Shown here: positions 25,143 to 34,242 of the stretch, piece by piece
Layout of the letters: each line of letters opens with the position of its first letter
Position numbering within the stretch: position 1 is the first letter of the stretch
Assembly: GCF_048264025.1 (NCBI RefSeq)
Contig: NZ_JBLXDN010000011.1
Coordinates: forward strand, 58,042 to 122,041
Source: Nitrincola sp048264025
GTDB lineage: Bacteria; Pseudomonadota; Gammaproteobacteria; Pseudomonadales; Balneatricaceae
DNA: 64,000 nucleotides
Direction: 5' to 3'
Position numbers and translations under genes: made by a program
Notes under the pieces: generated by a model
Databases searched by the model: none
Told to the model about the DNA's origin: nothing
Seen by the model: the letters and a program-made list of their open reading frames with translations, nothing else

Positions 25143-26738
25143 ATGTCAATCAAAACCAAAGTTAACGTCTCACTATTGATTGTTTTCATGGTGGTACTCT
25201 TCAGTTCGCTGACGGTTATCTACCGCAGCGAAACATCACTTGTCGCCGATGTCGCCAGAACCACTACCCTTGATACGGCTGACTCTTACTTCGACAGCAT
25301 CAACATTCTGATGCTGAGTGGAGCCATGGGCATTCGCAAAGAGCTGCAACAACGCATTCTAAGCAATGAATCCATCACGGAAGCTCGTATTGTACGCAGC
25401 CCCGAACTGAATTCGGTTTATGGCCCCGGCTCTGATGATTCAGTGATAGTTGATGATCTGGACAGACGTGCGATGCGCGGTGAACGCGTTATGGAAGAAG
25501 TGCGTGACAGTACTGGCCACCGCTTGACCGTTATCGTGCCAATGAAAGCTGTTCCCGATTACAAAGGCACCAACTGCATGCTGTGTCACCAGCACCCGGA
25601 AGGAACAGTGATTGGTGCCGTCCGTGTAACCTACTCTCTGGATAACATGAACCAAACCATTCGCGCCAATATGATCAATGTGGCCCTAGTGGAACTGGCT
25701 TTGTTCATTGTCGGTATTCTGGTGATAGGCTACATACTGAACCGTGTTGTAATCCGTCCGATCAACCAGTTTGCTGGTACGCTTCATGAAATAGAGAAAG
25801 AGCATAATTTCAGCCTGCGTGTCAGTGTCAACTCTGATGACGAAATCGGCAAAATGTCTGGCGCAATGAATTCATTGCTGGACAATATGCACAAGAGTTT
25901 GAAACAGGTTAGCAGCACTGTACTGAAACTGTCTGGCTCTAGTGGCCGCATTATTGATATTGCCAACCAAACTACCCAAGCCGTTCTACACCAACAGGAC
26001 CAGACTCGTTCAGTAGCTTCAGCCATTGAACAGATGGAAGCCTCTACTCGCAGCGTCTCCAGCAGCTCCACCCAAACGGTAGAAGCGTCAGACCTGGCAT
26101 TGCGCGAAAGCGATGAGGGCACCCGTATCACAGCCCAGGCGATCAAGGCCATCGAAACACTGCGACATAACATTGATGAAGCAACCAATGTTATTCAAAA
26201 ACTTGATGACCAGGCTCAAAATGTTGGCACAGTACTGGAAGTTATTAAGAATATTGCCGAACAAACCAACCTTTTGGCACTAAACGCTGCCATAGAAGCG
26301 GCACGAGCTGGAGAACAAGGACGAGGGTTTGCCGTGGTTGCCGATGAAGTCAGAACGCTGGCAAGTCGCACGCAGGCCTCAACCGAAGAGATCAACAAAA
26401 TCATTGATGGTCTGCAGTTGGATGCCAAAAATGCTGTGCAGGTGATGCAAACATCGCTCACCAGCGCTGGACTGGGTGTTGAACAGGTACAGAACACATC
26501 GAACGCACTCAACACCATCGCTGGAGAAATCCGCCGCATCAACGACATGAACCACGAAGTCGCTGGCGCTGTGCGTGAGCAGAGTGAGATGGCCAGTAGT
26601 ATTGAACGTAACATTCTGGCCATAAACGACAGTTCGGAAGACAGTTCAGAACATGCACGCCACCTGAGCCAGGTATCAACTGAACTGACCAGCCTGGCCC
26701 AAGAACTGGAAAGCATGCTTTCCCGCTTCAAACTCTGA
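25143..26738 (+). CDS. Methyl-accepting chemotaxis protein with CxxCH haem-c motif in the periplasmic domain
   Basis: The 531-residue chemoreceptor has a first membrane helix (about 9-27), a periplasmic domain (28-178), a second helix (about 180-200), a HAMP domain, and a cytoplasmic signalling hairpin with NIAEQTNLLALNAAIEAARA at the tip. The periplasmic domain contains TNCMLCHQHPEG, a CxxCH site at residues 145-149 that can bind haem c covalently. This suggests sensing of redox state, oxygen, nitric oxide or a haem-ligated signal rather than plain ligand binding. It is divergent from the TRAP cluster and convergent with dctD. No clear ribosome binding site precedes the ATG. A chance CxxCH is possible, but the periplasmic location favours a haem site. 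Confidence 0.9.
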   Translation: MSIKTKVNVSLLIVFMVVLFSSLTVIYRSETSLVADVARTTTLDTADSYFDSINILMLSGAMGIRKELQQRILSNESITEARIVRSPELNSVYGPGSDDSVIVDDLDRRAMRGERVMEEVRDSTGHRLTVIVPMKAVPDYKGTNCMLCHQHPEGTVIGAVRVTYSLDNMNQTIRANMINVALVELALFIVGILVIGYILNRVVIRPINQFAGTLHEIEKEHNFSLRVSVNSDDEIGKMSGAMNSLLDNMHKSLKQVSSTVLKLSGSSGRIIDIANQTTQAVLHQQDQTRSVASAIEQMEASTRSVSSSSTQTVEASDLALRESDEGTRITAQAIKAIETLRHNIDEATNVIQKLDDQAQNVGTVLEVIKNIAEQTNLLALNAAIEAARAGEQGRGFAVVADEVRTLASRTQASTEEINKIIDGLQLDAKNAVQVMQTSLTSAGLGVEQVQNTSNALNTIAGEIRRINDMNHEVAGAVREQSEMASSIERNILAINDSSEDSSEHARHLSQVSTELTSLAQELESMLSRFKL

Positions 26739-26763
26739 GCCTTCCTGAAACTGAAATACACAG

Positions 26764-26788
26764 CAGGCCGGTTTAACCGGCCTGTTTT
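26764..26788. terminator. Shared terminator between the chemoreceptor and dctD genes
   Basis: CAGGCCGGTT and AACCGGCCTG form a 10-bp stem around a single T, followed by TTTT on the plus strand. It lies 26 bases after the chemoreceptor stop and abuts the dctD stop codon, so it can serve both convergent genes. Confidence 0.85.
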
Positions 26789-28154
26789 ATTTATAGTGGC
26801 TTTTATCTAATCCATACTTACGCATTTTGTCATACAGGGTTTTGCGCGGCAGCCCTAGAGACTCCAGAGTATCCTTGATGGAACCACCATGTCGCCCCAA
26901 CTCCGTATGGATCAGCATTTTTTCAAATCGCTCTACTTGCTCAGGCAGTGTCATTTCGAGCCCCGGCAAATCCAGTGTGATCGGTCGGTTATCAAAGTCA
27001 AAGGTACAGCTCTCCCCCAAGAGTATGTAGCGCTCAGCCAGATTACGCAGCTCACGAACATTTCCAGGCCAGTCGTGCAACATCAGACTATGCATACGCT
27101 CAGCTGGCAGAGGCATAACTTCACGTCCGTACTGATTAGACGCTACCAGGGCAAAATGCTGGAACAGCAACGGAATGTCTTCACGTCGCTCGCGTAATGG
27201 GGGGATATCCACACGCAAGACATTCAGACGGTAATACAGATCTTCACGAAAGCCACCGCGTTCACACAAATCCAGCAGGTCCACCTTAGTGGCAGCGATT
27301 ACACGAAGATTCAAATCGATGGTCTGATTAGAGCCCAGGCGTTCAATACTGCGCTCTTCCAACACACGCAACAACCGAATCTGCAGTGCGACAGGCATAC
27401 TTTCGATTTCGTCCAGAAACAAGGTGCCACCGTTAGCGTATTCAAACTTGCCGATACGCTTATTTCTGGCATCAGTAAAAGCACCGGCTTCATGCCCGAA
27501 CAGCTCACTTTCAATCAGCGCTTCCGGCACCGCACCACAGTTAATGGCAACAAAGTTTTTATCCCGGCGCTGACTGTGCTCATGAATAAACCGCGCCAAC
27601 AAGTCCTTACCACACCCGGTTTCTGCCATCACCAGAATATCGGCTGCAGTATCAGCAATCGCAGCCAATAAGCGCCGCAACTGCTGGATCTGCTGTGACT
27701 TACCAATGATTTTGGGTCCGGGTGCGCTTTGTGCTTCAAGCTCAATACGCAACTGCCTGTTTTCCAAAGTCAAACGGCGTTTATCCAGGGCACGCCGGAC
27801 TACATCCAGAAGGAACTCCGATGCAAAAGGCTTTTCAATAAAATCATAAGCTCCCTGGCGTATAGCATTAACAGCCATGGAGATATCGCCATGTCCGGTG
27901 ATCAATATAACGGGTAGATCCGGGTCCTTGGCATGAATGGCTTGCATCAGCTCAAGACCATCCATACCGGGCATATTGATGTCAGTAATCACAACACCCG
28001 GCCAGTTTTCATCCATAACCGGCATCACGCCCTCGGCGCTCTCCATCAATGTCACAGCATAACCAGCAAGCTCCAGGGTTTGCCCGGCGGCCAGACGGAT
28101 ATGCTTTTCGTCATCTATCAACAATACCGGGCTAGCGCTTTGATCTTCGGTCAT
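26787..28154 (-). CDS. dctD: DctD-like sigma-54-dependent response regulator with a GAFTDA variant loop
   Basis: The start is ATG 28154, preceded by GAGAGA (455 residues). It has three domains. The receiver (about 8-125) has Asp 58 in TDINMPGMDG, ILITGHGD and FIEKPF. The AAA+ sigma-54 activator domain (145-385) has AETGCGKD at 177-184 for nucleotide binding. The Fis-type helix-turn-helix is at the C-terminus (KDTLESLGLPRKTLYDKMRK). The sigma-54 contact loop reads GAFTDA (224-229) where GAFTGA is usual. It should activate C4-dicarboxylate or TRAP transport genes on signal from the adjacent DctB kinase, whose stop lies 19 bases upstream. Confidence 0.88.
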   Translation of the reverse strand: MTEDQSASPVLLIDDEKHIRLAAGQTLELAGYAVTLMESAEGVMPVMDENWPGVVITDINMPGMDGLELMQAIHAKDPDLPVILITGHGDISMAVNAIRQGAYDFIEKPFASEFLLDVVRRALDKRRLTLENRQLRIELEAQSAPGPKIIGKSQQIQQLRRLLAAIADTAADILVMAETGCGKDLLARFIHEHSQRRDKNFVAINCGAVPEALIESELFGHEAGAFTDARNKRIGKFEYANGGTLFLDEIESMPVALQIRLLRVLEERSIERLGSNQTIDLNLRVIAATKVDLLDLCERGGFREDLYYRLNVLRVDIPPLRERREDIPLLFQHFALVASNQYGREVMPLPAERMHSLMLHDWPGNVRELRNLAERYILLGESCTFDFDNRPITLDLPGLEMTLPEQVERFEKMLIHTELGRHGGSIKDTLESLGLPRKTLYDKMRKYGLDKSHYK

Positions 28155-28173
28155 AGACTCTCTCAATTAAATA

Positions 28174-30441
28174 TTAATCCAACGCCAGCCCGTCAACAGC
28201 GGCTTTCTCTATTGCCGTCGGCAAGCGAATCAGAAACTCAGCACCGGCAGTTTGATGGTTTCGAACACGCAATTCACCGTAAAATGATTCAATAATACGC
28301 TGTGAAATGGGCAAACCCAGCCCAATACCTTGCCCAGAACTTTTAGTGGTATAAAAGGGCTCGAATACGCGTTCAGGATCTCGTACACCTGGCCCGTTAT
28401 CCAACACCCGAATTTCAGTTCGATCCTTCACTCTTTCAACGCTAATCCGGATTTCTTTGACCGATTGTCCGGAAATAGCCTGTAGCGCATTGGTCAACAG
28501 ATTGACGAATACCTGTTCGAGACGCAAGCGGTCAGCCATGATCCAAGTTTCACCGACTGCATCAGGCCACATAACGGTCACATTTTCCTTCTCGAAACGA
28601 CCATACATGACTGACATAACACCATCGCGTATCTGTTGCAGTGAAACCGGTTCAACACAGTTGGTACTCTTGCGGGAAAACTCTTTGAGCGGATGAATAA
28701 TTTTCGCCATACGCTCAGTCAATCCACCGATTTCCTGCAGGTTGTTGGCAACAGGTTCCAAACGGCCGGCTTTCAAAAAGGCCTTGGCATTATCGGCATA
28801 GTTACGAATCGCGGTGAGCGGCTGATTCAACTCATGATTAATACCTGCCGATAACTGACCCAGCACCGCCAGTTTGGCTGTCTGTATCAACTCATTCTGA
28901 GTGTTACGATGCTGGGTCATTTCCTCAACCAGCCGTGCATTCGTCTGTACCAAATCCTTAGTACGCTCTTCAACTCTGTATTCCAGCGCTTCGGTCGCAT
29001 CCCTGAGTTTCTGTTCATAAAGCTTACGCTCGGTAATGTCGTGAATCGTCAACATAAACAACTTTTCACCAGCAACGGACATACGCCCGATGGTTAACTC
29101 AACCGGAAATACCTGCTGATCCTGCCCCAATGCCCCAACTTCTGTAGTTAACTCCGCTGTATCGGTAGTTTCATCCATGATGTAGCGCCAGCAAATAATT
29201 CGCGCCGTATCAGAAAACAGTGGATTCAGGTACTGACCTCGTATCTCATCAGCAGACCACCCAAACAGCTTTTCAGCTGTTGGGTTTATATAACGGACAG
29301 CCCCTGCCTCATCCAGCGTAATCAGTCCTGCATGAGTATGATCAATAATAGCGCGTATTCTAGCCTCACTTTCCTCAAGCGCCGTATGCTCGCGTTGACG
29401 AAACTCCTGTTGCTGTGATGTCAGGCGATAACGCACTCTTAACACCAAAAACAGCAATATCAGCGCAATATAGACAAAAGCTACCTGCACCATGGCGGTG
29501 ATGACCTTCTGATCCACCACTTTCATACTGGCCAACATCGACACATTCAAGCCTGCATCAGCCAGAGACTGAGTCAGTAACAGATAGTCTTGCACCTGTC
29601 GGGAATCACTATCTGCAGAGGTATCCGACTGCTGAGACTGCAGGGTAATCATTTCAGCATTATCGGTTAAAGGCTGTCGACGACTTATGTCGAGTGGAAT
29701 CAGAGAATTATTGCCATAACGTAAACTCTCCTTCACCCGACGCTGATCATGTGGTGCCAGTGGTGTCAGGGTACGAAACTTCCATTCAGGGCGTGTAGAA
29801 ATAAACACCACATCATCACTATCTGTAACCAGAATATCCTGCAACGGATCGTTCCACTGGTCCTCAACGTCATTCAAATCGATCTTAACAACGATGACAC
29901 CCGCCACTTCATCACCGCGATACACCGGATAACTGAAGAAATAGCCGCGCTGATGCGAGGTTGTGCCTAGCGCAAAATAACTGCCAGAGCCGCCGGCCAT
30001 GGCTTGATTGAAATAAGGCCTGAAGCTGAAGTTCCCACCTATAAAGGAGCGCTCAAGGTTCCAGTTACTGGCCGCAACAGTAATGCCCTGGCGGTTCATC
30101 ATATAGGTATCTGATGCGCCGATAATGCTATTGACCTCTTCCAGAAAGCGGTTGAGGCGCTGATTATCTTCATCACTGGCAGCCTGAGGCAAGACACTCA
30201 GTAGATCCGGATTAGTGGATAGCAACTTGGGCAGATCATTAAAGCGGTCCAACTTTTGCTGCACAGTGATGATATAGCGATTAAGGTCTGCCTCGGTCTT
30301 CTGCTGCAGCTCATTAACAGCCTGATTACGGCTGATAGCCGCTGTTTGCAGCATCAGCACCACAAACAGTGCCAGCACACTCAGAAGGATAAGCAGACGC
30401 ACGGCCTTGCCGGTTTTTGCTGGTTGTGACATTGAATTCAT
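28174..30441 (-). CDS. dctB: DctB-like sensor histidine kinase with an added PAS domain
   Basis: The 755-residue membrane kinase has a first helix at about 16-35, a periplasmic double-Cache type region to about 310, a second helix with VAFVYIALILLFLVLRV, a PAS domain (about 360-470), and a HisKA segment with GINHELNQPLTAIRNYADNA (phospho-acceptor His). The ATPase domain has NLLTNALQAIS, VLDNGPGV and GIGLGLPIS. The order matches DctB of Rhizobium and Pseudomonas, plus a PAS domain. It probably senses an extracellular organic acid and phosphorylates DctD. ATG at 30441 follows GGAAG closely. Confidence 0.88.
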   Translation of the reverse strand: MNSMSQPAKTGKAVRLLILLSVLALFVVLMLQTAAISRNQAVNELQQKTEADLNRYIITVQQKLDRFNDLPKLLSTNPDLLSVLPQAASDEDNQRLNRFLEEVNSIIGASDTYMMNRQGITVAASNWNLERSFIGGNFSFRPYFNQAMAGGSGSYFALGTTSHQRGYFFSYPVYRGDEVAGVIVVKIDLNDVEDQWNDPLQDILVTDSDDVVFISTRPEWKFRTLTPLAPHDQRRVKESLRYGNNSLIPLDISRRQPLTDNAEMITLQSQQSDTSADSDSRQVQDYLLLTQSLADAGLNVSMLASMKVVDQKVITAMVQVAFVYIALILLFLVLRVRYRLTSQQQEFRQREHTALEESEARIRAIIDHTHAGLITLDEAGAVRYINPTAEKLFGWSADEIRGQYLNPLFSDTARIICWRYIMDETTDTAELTTEVGALGQDQQVFPVELTIGRMSVAGEKLFMLTIHDITERKLYEQKLRDATEALEYRVEERTKDLVQTNARLVEEMTQHRNTQNELIQTAKLAVLGQLSAGINHELNQPLTAIRNYADNAKAFLKAGRLEPVANNLQEIGGLTERMAKIIHPLKEFSRKSTNCVEPVSLQQIRDGVMSVMYGRFEKENVTVMWPDAVGETWIMADRLRLEQVFVNLLTNALQAISGQSVKEIRISVERVKDRTEIRVLDNGPGVRDPERVFEPFYTTKSSGQGIGLGLPISQRIIESFYGELRVRNHQTAGAEFLIRLPTAIEKAAVDGLALD

Positions 30442-30547
30442 GAATCTTCCGGATTTACTGTCCTTGCAGCATAGGTTCAGCCGCGTGCAGACGATATACT
30501 GTAAGCATAAAGTATACTAGAAAACCTAAACCGAACCGGAGTGATCC

Positions 30548-31984
30548 ATGTTGAAACGCACAAAAATTGTCGCAACACTCGGCCCCTCTACCGATCCAGA
30601 TGGCATGCCCGAGAAATTACTCAAAGCTGGCGTAAACATGTTCAGGTTGAATTTTTCACATGGTAGCACAGCTGAACACCGTCAGCGCGTGGAGCAGGTG
30701 CGGGAAGCCTCTCGCAAAACAGGCATTCCGGTTGCCCTTCTTGGTGACCTCCAAGGACCGAAAATTCGTATTGCTCGCTTTGAAAACAAACAAATCACGC
30801 TGACACTGGGCGACGCTTTTATACTCGATGCGGCGATGGATCCTACTGCGGGCAATCAACAAGCGGTCGGTATAGATTACAAAGCCCTTCCGGATGACTG
30901 CCGTGAGGGAGATATTCTTCTGCTCGATGATGGTCGACTACAGCTGCGTGTATTACACATTGATGCCAGCCGCATTCATACCGAAGTCACCATCGGCGGC
31001 ACCCTCTCGAACAACAAAGGTATAAACCGCCTGGGTGGCGGCCTGTCTGCAGCCGCACTGACGGACAAGGATCGTTTTGATATTCGCATTGCCGCTGAAC
31101 TGGACTTTGATTATGTCGCTGTGTCCTTTCCACGCAATGCCAATGACCTACACGAAGCCCGCCGCCTACTGGATGCCAGTGGTAGTAATGCTGAAATCAT
31201 TGCCAAGGTTGAGCGTGCAGAAGCCGTTGCCACCCCAGAAGCACTGGATGAGATTATCCTAGCATCGGATGGTGTGATGGTAGCCCGCGGAGATCTGGGC
31301 GTAGAGATAGGTGATGCTGAACTTATTGGTGTACAGAAACACTTGATCCGCCGAGCACGCGAACTGGACCGCGTGGTGATTACCGCCACACAGATGATGG
31401 AAACCATGATTTCCAGCCCTATGCCAACCCGTGCCGAAGTATTCGATGTAGCCAATGCCATACTGGATGGTACCGATGCAGTAATGCTGTCTGCAGAAAC
31501 TGCAGCGGGACAATACCCGGTTGAAGTGGTTGAAGCCATGACGCGCATTTGCCAAGGTGCCGAAAAACACCTTTTATCAGGCCCGCCGCCTACCGCAAGC
31601 AATTCACCTTGTGAACGTATCGACCAAGCTATTGCCCGCTCAGCCATGTACACAGCTAATGGGCTCAAGGGTGTTGCAGCGATTATTTGTTTAACAGAGT
31701 CGGGGTCAACACCTCTGTGGATGTCCCGTATCCGTTCAGGACTTCCTATCTATGCGTTAACACGCAACAGTCGTACGCTGAGACGCATGGCCTTGTACCG
31801 TGGTGTAATGCCCATTTTCTTTGATGCCACCGCCATAGATGAGAGCCGTATTAACGAAGCCATTATCGCTGGACTGCTGGCCGATGGTCGCATTCAACGC
31901 GGTGACCTCATACTGCTGACGCGCGGTAGTGAAATCGGTTCTCATGGCCAGACCAATCAACTGCAGATTCTGCAAGTACAGTAA
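30548..31984 (+). CDS. pyk: Pyruvate kinase
   Basis: The 478-residue enzyme catalyses the last step of glycolysis, phosphoenolpyruvate plus ADP to pyruvate plus ATP, in the cytoplasm. The N-terminal RTKIVATLGPST, the metal- and substrate-binding MVARGDLGVEI, and ITATQMMETMI are conserved signatures, and the length is usual for bacterial type (PykA-like) enzymes. GGAG lies seven bases before the ATG. Upstream DNA has the -10-like TATACT near 30513-30518. The gene is divergent from dctB and followed at 25 bases by tex. Confidence 0.95.
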   Translation: MLKRTKIVATLGPSTDPDGMPEKLLKAGVNMFRLNFSHGSTAEHRQRVEQVREASRKTGIPVALLGDLQGPKIRIARFENKQITLTLGDAFILDAAMDPTAGNQQAVGIDYKALPDDCREGDILLLDDGRLQLRVLHIDASRIHTEVTIGGTLSNNKGINRLGGGLSAAALTDKDRFDIRIAAELDFDYVAVSFPRNANDLHEARRLLDASGSNAEIIAKVERAEAVATPEALDEIILASDGVMVARGDLGVEIGDAELIGVQKHLIRRARELDRVVITATQMMETMISSPMPTRAEVFDVANAILDGTDAVMLSAETAAGQYPVEVVEAMTRICQGAEKHLLSGPPPTASNSPCERIDQAIARSAMYTANGLKGVAAIICLTESGSTPLWMSRIRSGLPIYALTRNSRTLRRMALYRGVMPIFFDATAIDESRINEAIIAGLLADGRIQRGDLILLTRGSEIGSHGQTNQLQILQVQ

Positions 31985-32008
31985 CCACTCCGGAAGCAGC
32001 CCTACGCA

Positions 32009-34150
32009 ATGAACCTGACTGAACAACTTGCCACACGTCTGAATATCCCGGCACCCCAGATCAGCGCGACGCTGAAACTCATCGATGAAGGGGCAACCAT
32101 CCCCTTCATCGCCCGTTACCGCAAGGAAGCGACGGGAGGGCTGGATGACACCCAGCTCAGAAATCTGGCCGAGCAACTGGAATACTGTACCGCGCTGGAA
32201 CAACGGCGCACTATCATCTTGGAGCAAATTCGTAGTCAGCAGCGCTTAACACCGGAGCTGGAGCGCGCGCTACAACAGGCCGACAGTAAGGCTCGACTGG
32301 AAGATCTTTACCTGCCTTTTAAGCCCAAGCGGCGTAATAAGGCACAAGAAGCACTTGAAGCTGGACTGGAACCACTAGCCCTCTCGTTGCTGCAACGTCC
32401 AGAACAACAGCCCGAAGCGTTGGCCGTTAAGTTTGTGAATCCAGCCAAAGGCATCAAGACCCTTGAGGAAGCACTTGAGGGTTGTCGCCATATACTACTG
32501 GAATCCCTGACTGAACAACCCGATCTGATTGGACGCTTACGACAGTTACTCTGGCAACAGGGTCTGCTGGAAGCCTCTGTTGCCAAAGGCAAGACAGACC
32601 CGGACAGCAAGTACCGTGACTACTTCAACTATGCTGAACGCTTATCCAGAGTGCCCTCACACAGAACACTGGCCATACTGCGAGGTAAGCAGGAAGGCGC
32701 ACTCAATTTCAAACTGCAGCTACCGGATGAATTACAAGAGCGTCCAGTGCAGGAGATTGCCAGCGCCAACCGCCTCTCAACACCGCACTGTTCGCCCTGG
32801 ATGCTACAAACCCTGCAGCAAAGCTGGAAGCAAAAGCTTGCTCCCTTACTGGAAAATGAACTCATCAAGCAACTGCGCAGCCAGGCAGAAACTGCAGCAA
32901 TCGAGGTCTTTGCACGCAATCTGCGCGACCTGCTGCTGGCCGCACCCGCGGGTGCGCATGTAACCCTGGGACTAGACCCTGGGCTGCGCACCGGTGTGAA
33001 AGCGGCCATAGTCAATGCCACTGGACAGTTGCTGGAATGTGACACCCTCTATCCACATCCACCCCAACGCCAGGATGAGGCTGCCCTCAAACGACTTGCC
33101 CAGCTGATAAAAAAACACCAGGTTACTCTGATTGCTATCGGCAACGGCACTGCCTCACGCGAAACCCTGTCCTGGGTACTCCCGCTGCTACAGCAACCTG
33201 AATTCTCCAGCGTATCGGCAATGCTGGTCAGTGAAGCTGGCGCCTCGGTTTACTCAGCCTCAGCCTTGGCCGCGCAGGAATTTCCACAATTGGATGTTAC
33301 GCTGCGAGGCGCAGTCTCAATTGCACGACGCTTACAGGACCCCTTAGCTGAACTGGTTAAAATTGACCCCCAGGCTATTGGGGTAGGACAGTATCAGCAT
33401 GATGTTGATCAAAAAGCACTGGCAAACAAGCTGGATGCGGTGGTCGAGGACTGTGTTAACCATGTTGGTGTCGACCTGAATACGGCATCACAACCGCTAC
33501 TGGAAAGAGTCGCCGGACTGAACAGCACATTGGCGGCCAACCTGATCAATCAGCGCGAACAGCTTGGACGTTTCAACAACCGCAAACAACTGCTGAAAGT
33601 GCCTCGCCTCGGTCCTAAGGCCTTTGAACAATGCGCCGGGTTTCTGCGTATTCGCGATGGCAATGAGCCGCTGGACAATTCGGCGGTACATCCTGAGTCC
33701 TACCCGCTAGTCAGAGACATAGCTGATCTCTGGGGCCTTTCTGTACCTCAGCTACTGAAAGCGCCCGACAAACTCAAGGCAACTCGACCGGAAGCACTTA
33801 GCCAACATGGCAGCTACACCTTGAAAGATGTGTTGAGTGAGCTGGAAAAACCAGGACGTGATCCGCGCCCAGCCTTTCGCTCGGTGGAATATGATACCCG
33901 GGTCCAGACGATTGATGATCTGCTCCCTGGCATGCAATTGGAGGGCGTTATCACTAACATCACCAACTTCGGCGCGTTTGTCGATCTGGGTGTACATCAG
34001 GACGGACTGGTGCACATTTCACAGCTGTCAGACACCTATGTTAAGGACCCCCACAGTCTGGTCAGTAATGGTCAAATCGTGTCGGTCCGTGTGCTTGAAG
34101 TCGACAGCAAACGTAAACGTATTGCATTGAGTATGAAAAAAAATTCCTGA
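32009..34150 (+). CDS. tex: Tex family S1 RNA-binding transcription accessory protein
   Basis: The 713-residue protein starts with the Tex helical region (PFIARYRKEATGGLDD). It continues with a YqgF-like RNase H fold (TLGLDPGLRTGVKAAIV), helix-hairpin-helix repeats (AGLNSTLAANLINQREQLG), and a C-terminal S1 domain (GVITNITNFGAFVDLGVHQDG). It binds nucleic acids and affects transcription. It ends right after the S1 fold, so the roughly 60-residue basic tail of E. coli YhgF is absent. Same strand and close to pyk. Confidence 0.93.
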   Translation: MNLTEQLATRLNIPAPQISATLKLIDEGATIPFIARYRKEATGGLDDTQLRNLAEQLEYCTALEQRRTIILEQIRSQQRLTPELERALQQADSKARLEDLYLPFKPKRRNKAQEALEAGLEPLALSLLQRPEQQPEALAVKFVNPAKGIKTLEEALEGCRHILLESLTEQPDLIGRLRQLLWQQGLLEASVAKGKTDPDSKYRDYFNYAERLSRVPSHRTLAILRGKQEGALNFKLQLPDELQERPVQEIASANRLSTPHCSPWMLQTLQQSWKQKLAPLLENELIKQLRSQAETAAIEVFARNLRDLLLAAPAGAHVTLGLDPGLRTGVKAAIVNATGQLLECDTLYPHPPQRQDEAALKRLAQLIKKHQVTLIAIGNGTASRETLSWVLPLLQQPEFSSVSAMLVSEAGASVYSASALAAQEFPQLDVTLRGAVSIARRLQDPLAELVKIDPQAIGVGQYQHDVDQKALANKLDAVVEDCVNHVGVDLNTASQPLLERVAGLNSTLAANLINQREQLGRFNNRKQLLKVPRLGPKAFEQCAGFLRIRDGNEPLDNSAVHPESYPLVRDIADLWGLSVPQLLKAPDKLKATRPEALSQHGSYTLKDVLSELEKPGRDPRPAFRSVEYDTRVQTIDDLLPGMQLEGVITNITNFGAFVDLGVHQDGLVHISQLSDTYVKDPHSLVSNGQIVSVRVLEVDSKRKRIALSMKKNS

Positions 34151-34242
34151 CACACCTTGTTCAGAGTCTCTGGCAACCCCATTCAGGATAGGTTGGTTTA
34201 TAATTACCGCCATAAAGATCACAATAAACAGGGAATCGAATT

